From contig OX637290.1 in NCBI GenBank assembly GCA_951799445.1, positions 33,474,987-33,538,986 of the forward strand: a DNA stretch of 64,000 nucleotides, written 5' to 3'. The position numbers and the translations under genes were made by a program. The stretch is from Pseudisothecium myosuroides. Its lineage: Eukaryota; Streptophyta; Bryopsida; Hypnales; Lembophyllaceae. Shown piece by piece: positions 47,588-57,850 of the stretch (its first letter is position 1; each line of letters starts with the position of its first letter). The notes below the pieces were generated by a model. It made no database searches. It saw only the letters and a program-made list of their open reading frames with translations, and had not been told where the DNA came from.

Positions 47588-48520
47588 TTAACCCCTAAAG
47601 TTCCTTGACTATGTTCTCACCAAAAATGCTCCAAAACTGTCATTTCTAGTACAAGTACCAAATTTTTGAAAAATATCATTTTTGCACACATGTAACCGTA
47701 GGATCTTGTAGTATTCTAATTTGAGAATATGTGGAAAAAATTTCAGAAATTTTCATCGTGTAGATTGGAATATATTAGCATTTGAAGTGGCAAAAGTCCT
47801 TTTTTTGGCCCTGCGAAAAACTAGGCAGCTGCACTTCACAAGGTCAGATTATTATGGAAAAAATTCCAAAATGCTTGTGCTTCTTTGGATTCTTTCTTCA
47901 GGGCAAGTTGGCTACATGCTTGAAAATTTTCAGATTATTTGGAATTGTACAACATATAGAAAAAAAATAGTAAGTAGAAAGAAGTAGATAATGGTTCAAA
48001 ACACTAAATTGTTAAGAAGTTAATTATGGAATTGAAAAATGCCAATCCCAATGGTTGCAATGTTGTAATAAACAATCTACACCCTACAATTTTATTTTTT
48101 TTGAAAAATATTGAAAATTGAGTGAAATAAATGACTTCAAAGTTTATTTTAGAGTAGACAATCCATAACTGCCCGCAAACTAAAAATCCTCATAACGTTT
48201 GACTCATTGATCAGAATGGAATGATTCAAAGCTTTCCACGTATATATAAATCTAATAAACCAATTTCAAATTTTTATTTTTGAAAAAAGTGATTTTTTCT
48301 GATCTGCCCGAACTGCCCAAGTTGACCAACAAACAACATATTTGGCCATAACTTTTGACTCGTATTTCCAAATGTCATGAAATTTGGTGCATATGAAAGA
48401 TATTCCTCGTCCCCACCTTCTATAAAAATTTCAGCCCAAAATATGAAAATCTCCAGTCACACGTACCTGCCCAAAATATCTATGTTGCCAAAAAAGGCAT
48501 GTTGGTCCTTTAGGGGTTAA
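47588..48520. mobile_element. Family C TTAA element, diverged subfamily, 933 bp
   Basis: TTAA at both ends, with termini CCCCTAAAGTTCC and GGTCCTTTAGGGG. The family order is kept ('accgtaggatcttgtag', 'gtgtagattgga', 'tggaatgattcaaagcttt', 'ggccataacttttg'), but the sequence differs clearly from the 6349 and 45176 copies, so it is a separate subfamily. Confidence 0.75.
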
Positions 48521-50639
48521 GAGCACTAGTCACTAGAGATGTCCATCAAATAAATTAGACGGACCAAACAAAAAGACAATCTAGACAAATGAGGATTTCT
48601 AGGATTTTTTAGGATTTAGGGGACAAAAAAATATACTAATAACTTGTCATATAATTTTAGTTACTTCACCCTTTTGAATGGTCCACATGTCAATGACCAC
48701 ATTGAAAGGGAGATGTCTATTCAGGCAATTAATTTTTTATTTATCATAATATTTTGGTTATTTTTAAATTCAATGGGCGTATTGGAAGGATGAATGGATA
48801 AGCAATAGCTGTAAATGGGGGTCTGAAAACACCACAAAAGGATTTCAATGGGAATTTGCAATGTGAGTGGTTACAAAGTTTTGATATTAAAGGCATTAGA
48901 AGAATTGTAGGGCCTTTGGAGGGCGGCTCCAAAGTGACCATCCATTCTATTAAAACAAAGGTAGGTTTCCTACAAATATTATTAGAAGTGCATAGTCAGG
49001 TGTTGTAAATTTCACAAAACTAGTCAATAAGAGCAGGTCTATTGCTTGACTTCTATGGTAAAAAAGGGTCAATATAGGCTTTTCGCCGTTTGTTCTTGGT
49101 TTACTATTAGAATAAACTCCGGATTTTAATTTAAAAAAGCCAATATTAAACAAGGTTTTTAATTGAAAATTAAAAATCAAATTATCCAATCCAATCTAAT
49201 TAAATCAATACGTGACTTTTGAAGTTAGTTGCTTTGGAAAGCAACTAGCTGCAATAGCCACTTACCTTCATTTGTGAATGTAGAGATGAAAAGAGGTACC
49301 TCTTTATACAAGTGGGGTAGTGGTAGGTCAAACAATCCATGTGTGATATGTAAATTAGGATTCATAGGAACTCAACCGCTCATAGTTAAGTCAAACGTAG
49401 GAATTGTGTTTAAAGTTGAACTTTAGACCTCATTTAGGCATAGTAGAATTTTTTTTTAAACAATTTTGAACTAAGTTAATGTGGAGAACCAAGTTAACTT
49501 TCCTCTTCAAAAATCCATTTGAGATTTGGAGACTCCAATTAAAACTTATGGCCAAATTTCAGAGAGAGGTTGGAAGGGACATTTTTCTGGACATTTTCAA
49601 ACACCCTCTCGGAATCTTGTCCATAAATTTTATTTGGAGATTATAAACTTCGAACCGATTTTTGGAAATGAAATTTAGTTTAATTGCCCAACTTTTTTAG
49701 TTCAAAGTTTTTTGAAAAAAATTAATCTACTATGCCTAAACGAGGTTTGAAATTTGACTTTGAACACAATTCTTATTTTAACATAACTATGAGTAGTTGA
49801 GCTTCTATTAAGCCTAATTTACATATTTCATATGGATTTTGTTAACTACTACTATCCAACTTGTATAAAGTGCTTCTATTTTTATCTTCAATCTCACCAA
49901 ATGTCCATAAAATAAGTGTTTCACATTGCCATTAAAAAAAATTTAGATGTCATTTGAATATTTTGGACATTTGTTTGTTTTTCAACAACATACTTTAGTG
50001 TGCAAGGTGCATCCGAGTTGAAGTTATTTAAAAATTAGGGTTAAGGTGAACTAGAATACCTTAACCTTGATTGTAAACACTTATAATATTATTTCAAACT
50101 GGTGACAGTCATTCGATAGATCGACAAAAGCTGAGTAGGTGTAGGAGGAAAAAAAAATTCCTAAGCCAAAAAGAAATAAAATTCAGGGTCCTCGGAGAGT
50201 TGCGGAGCGGCCTTCTAGAAGCCTCAAATTTTCTCTAATGGAGATTCCATCCTTACTACACCTCGCCTCATTCAGTGGGTGCATGGAGGCATCCAAAAAT
50301 GCAAACAATAGTGAGTTTTTTCATTGAAAGTGGTCTAAAATATGCATTACAAACATTTGGGCCCTACCAAAGGCCGTTTGACTTTTGGCCATGGTGCAAA
50401 TACAAGGAAAATAATTTTCTTAAATATATATACTTAAAAAAATAACTTTGAAAGAAAATTGCCAATCTAATGTGGTGCAATTGGTGATCATGTGAGCTCT
50501 ATTTATTATTTATTATTTATTATTTTTAAATAATTTTTTGGTTGTAATTGCATTGTTGCATATAGTCAAACAACCTTTTGTAGGCTTGAATTTTTTTCTA
50601 ATGCCCTTTGCCGCAACCATATATTGAGTCTCTATTGAA
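48521..50639. other. Intergenic, no gene seen
   Basis: No convincing ORF. Parts near 50330-50420 resemble 47240-47290 ('aaggccgttt', 'tggtgcaaata'). A TTATTTATTATT run lies at 50508-50525. Confidence 0.45.
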
Positions 50640-50838
50640 GATGCTCGAAACACTGGTCTTTTTGTTGTCACGCTTAGCATGACGGATTTGTCATTTGCTA
50701 TAACTTTTGAATCATGAACCCAATGAATTTGAATTTTTTTAAATTTGGATATGGATATTCCATTGCAATCATAGACCTTCATCTTTTTAGATTAAAAAAA
50801 TCATTTTATATTTAAAAGTCTATTTTGCTAATTTGTTA

Positions 50839-51540
50839 CTCCCTCTGTTCCAAAATCGTCTTTCTGTTGGCATGAATTTGTTGTCTCCAATTTTTTTCAT
50901 GGTGTGACATGGAAGGAAAGGCCCAAAAATGGAATCTTAGAAATTATACAATACTTTACAATGGATTGGCCAGAATACTTTAGTATATATTGACAATTTA
51001 TTTTAAGACTTCTCCAAGCTTACCATGTCTCCCTTCCAAAATGGCCCATCCCCCTTCCAATCAAAATTCAACCACTTCCAGAATTTACTGTGACTTCTAG
51101 AGCACCACCTAATTGAGGCAGACTCACCATCTAATTTAGGCAACCCACCACCTAATTCAACAATTCAAGCATCACTAGACATCAGACATTCTGTGTTTGC
51201 ACATAAACCCAAGAATAGCCCCATCAGTTTGGAAAGGATGCACATAGCCTAATAACGTTGGAAGGATGACAGAGCAAACTCCTCACAACAAAGATTGGCG
51301 GGAATTGCACCCATGCTAGCCAAATTAATGGCCAGCGGTGCTCCCTGAGAAGGCCTCCAAAATCCAATTTTTGGGCATCTTAAAACTACATGTCACAAAC
51401 TAATTGTGAACTAAAATTTTAGGACAATAATAGAGCATTATACTCTTCTTTCAAGTCAAAACAGATATAAAAAATTATTATTTTCAAGCTTAATCCCGGA
51501 CATTCTGTCTAACATGAAGATCATTTTTGGATGGAGGGAG
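50839..51540. mobile_element. Stowaway-like (Tc1/mariner) element, 702 bp
   Basis: It begins CTCCCTCTGTTCCAAAATCG and ends with the inverse, TTTTTGGATGGAGGGAG, with TA on both sides (50837-50838, 51541-51542). CTCCCTCYGTYCCAAAAT ends are characteristic of plant Stowaway MITEs. At about 700 bp it is longer than usual for that group, but no transposase frame is visible. Confidence 0.85.
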
Positions 51541-51570
51541 TACATTTTAAGGTTTAGGGATTTTGAGCAA

Positions 51571-52943
51571 GGGTAGTTGCAAGAAACACTTCACGTTTTT
51601 CCTTCAAAGTTGTAGTTTCTGGCCATAGGATTGGCAATACTATCCAATACTACCAGTATTATGTGTTAGCAGCACCCCAACATATCTAAATCGTCGATTT
51701 AGGGTGCTTGCAAATCTAAACCGTTGATTCAGTACTATGTTATACTATGCAATACTACAGACTACTACGGAGTACTACAGAAGCCACTAGGAGTAGGGTG
51801 GATGCATGTTTGGTGTCGCAATAACCGTGTCACACGGTTGATTTCAAGGAGGGGTATGTATTCCAAAGTGAATATCACACAAAGTATTATAGTTTTTAAT
51901 GCTATTTTTGGATAAAATACATAAAAACTTCATTAAGTAGACATCTTTATATTTTTTTTACCAACCAATGTCTATCAACATTGATTTATGGACTCTTCAA
52001 GATAAATATATGGACTGTCACAACAGTTTTTTTTTACATATGGACTTTTTTTAAGACATAAACACATAGAAATGGTTTATAGTGACTCATGTAAGAATAA
52101 ATGAAAACATTCTTTATCCAAAAATGAATTGTTTGGTGCCAACATCATTGTATTTCATATGGTTATGGACTTTTATAGAGTGAAAATTAGGTCCAATTTT
52201 TGGAAGTCATTTTCTTATGGATAATCGAGTGGATAATTTTTTTTTTCTTTCTTTTACATAGTATTTTTGAAGTTCTAGGTGGGCTTGTTTTCAAAAAAAA
52301 ATTAAAAAAACTTATGAAGGCTCAACCACTTATGATTGTTATGGAAGTTCTCTTTAGATGGTTGATTTAGTGTTATGAAAGCTCTCTTTAACGAATCAAC
52401 TAGTGACAATAGTGAGACACCAAACCATGCATCCACCAGTAGAAAATAGCAGAAAAGGTGTTTGTGGATTTTTTCATTTTTACTATTTCAAAAAAATTCA
52501 AAATTTTTGCTAGAGAAGATTGCACTCGCATTGCACCAAAAAAATTTATGAAGGAAAATTCTTCCCTCTTCGCAGCCTTCGCACAAGGAAGGTCACTTTG
52601 ACCCCATGTGTGCAACCGACATGTTTCTATTTTCAAAAAAGCTTCGGTCAGTCCTTGTAAATGTTAGTGGACCTCCAACATATCCAATTTGTGGCTTCAA
52701 ATTCGCATTTTTGGATCAAAATAGGACTAAAATCCCCCAAAATGGCCAAGTTAGACACACAACTGGGGGTAGGTTAAAAATAGTAAACTAATTTGAAAAA
52801 ATTACTCAATGTCTGCAACTACTGTATCTACCTTTATTCCAAATTTCATGCCAAACTAACAAACGATGCAAAAGTTATGAGCAAAAAACCACCTGTCCTA
52901 GGGTAAGGGGACAAGAAATAGGACAAGTGTTTCTTGCAATTAA
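51571..52943. mobile_element. A/B-like element with GGGTAGTTGCAAGAAACACTT end
   Basis: The left end GGGTAGTTGCAAGAAACACT and the right end AAGTGTTTCTTGCAATTAA are inverted and resemble the A/B termini. The interior differs, apart from 'ggccata' and 'gcaaaagttatgagcaaaaa' near the ends. It encloses a further inverted-repeat unit at 51785-52443. Confidence 0.5.
51785..52443. mobile_element. Nested inverted-repeat unit, ~660 bp
   Basis: 'gtggatgcatgtttggtgtc' on the left pairs with 'gacaccaaaccatgcatccac' on the right, in arms of at least 40 bp. The outermost bases are CACTAGG and CCAGTAG, which hint at a CACTA-like end but do not prove it. Confidence 0.5.
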
Positions 52944-53047
52944 TTGTAACCAAAATTAATGATCTAAAGTTGAAATTTTCTCTAATCTATTTTTATAGTG
53001 GGCAAGCAAATTTTGTATTAGAGGCAACTAAAAATACGTTATTTTAT

Positions 53048-53780
53048 GGGTGAATGCAAGAAACACCTGTACTATTTTGCATCACACCTTGTGTTTTGAT
53101 TAGTTTTTTGGCCATAACTTTTGCGTTCTCTCTCCAAATGACTCAAGATTTATAGGTAAGGTACTCATGACTATTATGCACCTTGCCTAAGTTTTTTGTA
53201 ATTTTCAAAAATACTTTACTGTCCAAAAATAGCCCCCGATTATTTGTCACACTTGCCAATTTAGAGGGGTTTAGTACTATTTAGTACCCAAAAAAACGAG
53301 TTTTGAGCTGAAATTTGGAGTGCATGGTCTTCTAGTAGACTTGTAGCTGTGCAAGGAAGGAATTCTAAAAAGAAATAATTGTATGTGGTGTGGAAGTCCA
53401 CAAAGTGCGCTTCTTTCTGCTTACATTTTGAAACATATAAAATGATATTTTGGGTTTTTTTGGGTGAATGACCATCTCCATAGAGTTGTTACAAATGGCC
53501 AATTTTTATTTTATGTATTTAATTTTGTTTCCTATTTTAAACTAATTTATACATCAAGGTATCCATTTTCTTGAGATTTGGCATTTTTTTAGTTCTCTAG
53601 CTTAAAGAATTTTTCTATGCATTTCCTTTGGTGGTTACCTTCATCTTAAAGGTGTATATGTTAGCCATATTTTTTTTTATTTTTAAAAATTATTTTTCTA
53701 ATTTTATAGTACTTGAGAAGAAAAATCATAAGTACTGTAAAAATGCAACAAAATTGGCAGGTGTTTCTTGCATTCACCCT
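53048..53780 (+). mobile_element. Family A element, best-preserved copy, TTAT duplication
   Basis: 733 bp from GGGTGAATGCAAGAAACACC to the perfect inverse GGTGTTTCTTGCATTCACCC. TTAT lies directly outside both ends and is present once in the uninterrupted sister sequence of the host ('attattttatgtcctc' near 37196). It can serve as the family reference. No ORF of useful length is present. Confidence 0.9.
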
Positions 53781-53963
53781 TATATCCTCCATGTTCATGT
53801 AAACATGACTCCTTAGCAAGCGCACTTTTAATGATTGCAATTGAAGATGATTTTGAGCTCATTTTTTAGGTCAAATCTGATCACCATCAAGGCATCAAGT
53901 CCTTACAAATTTCTAAGTTCTAGGTTTTTTTCTACTATGATAGATTTATTATAAATTAAAAAT

Positions 53964-54920
53964 ATGACATACATCTTTTTTGTGAAAAACTAGGACATAA
54001 TACTAGGGTCATTGCAAGAAAGACCGGTCTTGTTCTCTAATCACGGAGTGAGTGGCTCTCTTGTCATCCGCTATAACTTTTGAAGCAAAAGTCCAATGAA
54101 TATGAAAATTTTATTGGAGATACCTAACTTGATGGTTATCAGATCCCTTATTTTTTAGAAATAAAAAAAAATCATTTTATATTTAAAAATCATTTTTGTT
54201 AATTTATTACAATGTAAAGTTTAGGGGTTTTTACTACGTTAGGAGTCTCCAAATTTATTGATCTAGAGCTGAAATTTTTATGGTTTGTTTGCATAGTAGA
54301 AAAGCATATTCCTACCAAAAGAAATCTAAAAATATATTATTTTGTGTCTTCCTCATGAGTGCAAACAACAATTCCATTGTGCGCAATTTCTAAACAATGA
54401 AGATGGTTCTAAAATCAATATTTTGGTGAAATCTCATTACTATAAACTATTTCCAAAAGGCCAATTTTTAGTTTTAAAATTTTTTTATTTTTATTTTTTA
54501 CAAATTAAAATGTGAAATTACAGTGCATTAATCCATTTTCTTGAGATTTTGCACTTTTCTAGTTCTCCTACTTTGATAAATTTTTTATGTTTTCCTTACT
54601 TTTTCATAAAGGTAAATACATTAAACATATTTTTTTTACATATTTTTAAAATTGATTTTCTAATTATAAAGCCCTCCCAAAAGAAAAAAATGAATTAATG
54701 TGAAAAACGCTATGCTTTTTGAATGGTCTTTCTTGCAATGACCCACTAGTGGGTACAACTAATATTGCATAGTACTCACAAATGACACTTGTCAATAGTA
54801 CAACAGACATGGATAAAAACTTGACATACAACTTTTTTGTGAAAAATTGGGACATAATACTAGTGGGTACAAGTAAGATTGCGTAGTACTCACAAATGAC
54901 ACTTGTCAATTATACAACAG
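53964..54920 (+). repeat. ~110-bp tandem duplication, first copy split by a family B element
   Basis: 'gacataca(t/a)cttttttgtg' at 53966 and 54823 begin the two copies. Each continues 'ggacataatactagtgggta' and then 'tgacacttgtcaat'. In the first copy the family B element 54006-54744 sits after 'aatacta', and the sequence resumes with a second ACTA. Confidence 0.85.
54006..54744 (+). mobile_element. Family B element, 739 bp, ACTA duplication
   Basis: It starts GGGTCATTGCAAGAAAGACC and ends with the inverse GGTCTTTCTTGCAATGACCC. ACTA flanks both sides, and the uninterrupted copy of the target (54845-54870) has it once. Several internal blocks ('gagattttgcacttttctag', 'ttctcctact') are shared with family A, so A and B are subfamilies of one lineage. 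Confidence 0.9.
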
Positions 54921-55759
54921 AGAAGCTACAATATGATCAACAACCCTATATTGACCATAGAATTTTTCCTTCTTGTATTTCTAACACTCGGTGTCCAAAT
55001 TCCAATTCTTTGGCAAAATGCTAGAAAATGACTAGTCTTTCTTGCAATCACCCCCCTCAACTACTTAGAAGACCTAGTATGTAGTCAAAATTGACGAGTC
55101 AAGAGCGCACAAAATTACTGAAAGTGATACTATGTACATTGGATTAAGATTTTTAACACATGCGAGGGCCCCACAATCAAGTTGTTTAATGTGTATTGCT
55201 TTAGTCAACCTATTGAGGATGCTCTATAATCATCCTCAATGCACTCCGGCCTCTATAACATTGTTAAGCAATGCTGGAGGGGGGTCTTTTTTGCTCCCCT
55301 AAAACACGGAGCAGTGCACATAGCCAATTAGTTGCATGGTGCATGGAGCCTGCACTATTCACTTTCTGCATAGCCAATTAGGTCATTGTTGAATCATCAA
55401 AACTCTAATACGACTTGAAAAAGTCAAAACTTGCTAGCCAATGGTGTCCCTTTTATTATAACTAAACTTCTTCCCTCAGTTCTTTGGTATCTAGAAAAAA
55501 ATGATCCTTCTTTCAAAGGGGAAGTTATGAGTTGTGTTAACAATGTTATATCCGGAATGTGCCCTACCAATATAATTCTAACTTTCCACTACTTTGTAAT
55601 TAGAATAAGGATTTTTTGAAGGGTATTGACTATTGAGGGTGACCCAAAGAACCAAGAATAAGATTGATCCCCTTGTTACCAAGAATAAATGTAAAAATTG
55701 CCCCCTACTTTGTGCTCCGTAAAATTACGTATTTCTTCACTCCTACCGACTAACTTGGT
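54921..55759. other. Intergenic, no gene seen
   Basis: Contains short A/B-type end words ('agtctttcttgcaatcaccc' near 55034) without a partner. Nothing coding. Confidence 0.45.
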
Positions 55760-55870
55760 GCCTCAAATTGCGAATATGAATTCAGAATTTGCAAATTTTG
55801 TCATGGGTGGCAAATAAAAATATTCCAGGTTTTTCTACAGGGGTAAAACACGGGGCAATAAGGCTAGTAA
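55760..55870. repeat. Dispersed repeat shared with 8045-8165
   Basis: Ordered shared blocks 'aatatgaa(t/c)tca', 'atttgcaaattttt' and 'tttttc', with a GC-rich segment beginning directly after it. Confidence 0.55.
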
Positions 55871-57850
55871 CATTACAGTCTGGACAACTCAGTCAGTGGA
55901 CCGAATCACCGAAGTCAGTCCCTTGGGTCGGTCTCCCAGTCCTCTCATCTCATCCTGGGCCGCCGATCACCCCGGCCGAGGCATCGACGGCTTTCGACGC
56001 CGCTAGATCCTTCATTTCCAGCGGTGTGCCGTAGCAACGCGGGAAGAGCGGATGGCCCCACCCCTGCAGCCCGACGCCATAGTTTCTACTATTTTTAAAA
56101 TACACTGTAAAAAAATCAAATTAATCAAGCCTCCGTTGATAGCCCGCTCATGGGGATTCCTGAGTCCTGACACAGCCTCATGCCGCCTAAGTTTAGCATC
56201 CAAGCTCCCGTGTCGACCCCACGCTAAACTTACTCCCACACCGACCCAGGGCCCTCTTCTCAACTCGAGCACCAGCATGAGAAATCACTTGTAACCGTAT
56301 TTTAAACTTGAAAGACGAATTTCAGGGTCGTGCGGAGCTAAAGGACATTTTTATGTCGATTTCATTGTTGTAGAAAATTTAAAGTGAATTATAAATCAAG
56401 GAACATGAAGATGGACGGAGCCTGACGGAGCACGAATACAAACAGAAAGTTACATTGTAGGGTCCCAATTATAGTCCTCCACGTGGTTCGGCTGAGCGGG
56501 TTTCGGTCCAAAGCAGAACGGAATATTCGCATTAACCCTGACAGTTTGTCGACATTATTGGCTCTGGGGCTTAGCTTGAGGTTAAAATTTTCCCACCGAA
56601 CGACAGCCTCGCAAATCACGATTCGTGAATTGGCTACAGGGCAGGCCGATGCATCGTCATCAGGTCCATTCGGGTCCACAAAGGTCCCATCGTCCCATCC
56701 CGGTCCTTTCCGGAATTCGCTCGTCGATTCCGACTTTCAAGGGGATATCAGCCCGCTTTGGGTTAATTTGGAAGTCCATTTGGGATTGGAGTATTTTTCC
56801 AAGCCTAGCTTAACTTAGACATCTTCCGTCATCGCCATTCAGAGTTCATTCCGTCGCCTTCTCGCAGATGGTCCTCGATTTGCTGCTTGACGAGGCTTGG
56901 CAGTCGTCCAACAATAGCGCAATTTAGCCCGATCGGCGCTGCTATAGCTCATCTCGGTGGTATCTAGATTTCAGTCATGGCCAGATTCAGAATCGACTCG
57001 TGAAGTGCTTTCGTTGACATCGTTGAAGTTTGTAATGAACTACCATCGCGGCCATTCTCGTGGTTAAGTCTTTGGCATCTCTCAACTTCCAGTGAGGCTG
57101 CTCAGTAGGTCATATCAAGGAGGCTCATGTACGTCCCTGGATAGCTGGTTTGAAGCTCCCTGTTTCCTTTCAAGGGGTTTCAAGGGGTTTAGGGTTTAAG
57201 GCTCCAAAGGGTGGTTTGGGTTCTGGCAGGAGTATAGAAGCTCTCGATTCGTTGTGGAGAAGGTGTCCAGATCTTAATCAAATGGTTTGGGTCTCGCAGA
57301 GGGATCACTTGGGACTCTCCTCAGCTGCGGAGGAGCAGTCTTTACGACGCTTGGAGTTTTCTACGAGTGTAACTCGTTGAGGAATGGAGCAGCAGTAATG
57401 TGTGGTAATAGATTCATATCTTGGAGGGTCGATTCAATGTTCTCAGTAAGTTCAGGTCTATGCTTTTCAATTTGTCCTTGAGATCTAATCTACGAAGAGT
57501 TTTGGTTGCACGGGGGAATCAGGGCAAAGTGGAAGCATATGACGTGAAGAATATTGTTCCCACCTTGTGTCTAATGGGCTAGACCTATATTACTTTTTCC
57601 CTCTGTCTCTTTACTTTGTTGTTGAAATCCACGATCTAGGGACACGCTGTTTATCCCCAGGCTAGATTCGTTTGAATTTCGGGGTCTCATGCTTCTATTT
57701 GGGTTGCTAGTGCTCTCCAACAGTTTAGAATCGTTGCAACATTCTCCTGGAGCGCTTGGCTGATGAATAGCTTGTAACGACCGAGTGGAGGGCTACCTCA
57801 CCTTCAGATCTAGAATCCTACGAGAGTGCTCAGTACGAGCTGGTTCCAAA
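55871..57850 (+). promoter_or_regulatory. GC-richer upstream region of the GT34 gene
   Basis: About 2 kb with gene-island composition lead up to the start codon. Frames of 60-111 codons occur on both strands (for example 56483-56818), but none resembles a known protein. A short tandem 'ttcaaggggtttcaagggg' lies near 57170. The region may hold promoter, leader exons and leader introns. No transcription start can be fixed. Confidence 0.4.

Larger units (their letters stand above)
50640..53900 (+). mobile_element. Family B element split by three nested insertions
   Basis: Family B sequence appears in four pieces, in order: ~50640-50838, 51541-51570, ~52944-53047 and 53781-~53900. Between them lie a Stowaway-like MITE, a further GGGT...TTGCAAGAAACACTT element and a family A copy. 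Joining marks match sister B copies, for example '(aatttgtta)(cattttaaggtttaggg)' at the first gap and 'ttattttat|atcctc' at the third. The B termini are partly lost. Confidence 0.65.

Noticed and set aside
50513..50782. Minus-strand frame with ASSIETQYMVAAKG and NNAITTKKL, resembling the RNase H region of a copia retrotransposon
   Set aside because: The same bases ('gagcatcttcaata', 'ggcaaaggg') recur as non-coding element ends near 47100-47150, and no flanking polymerase domains exist. The likeness is probably chance.
55190..55340. 'attgaggatgctct' and 'gagcatcttcaat' words as ends of a hAT-like MITE
   Set aside because: I could not pair two ends of one unit or find an 8-bp duplication.
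56483..56818. 111-codon plus-strand frame upstream of the GT34 gene
   Set aside because: It has no similarity to a known family and lies in a region where other frames of similar length overlap. It was left as part of the upstream region.
57785..57850. Upstream GTG in frame with the GT34 gene, giving 22 extra residues
   Set aside because: Plant nuclear genes start at ATG. The ATG at 57851 is in good context and gives a normal type II topology.
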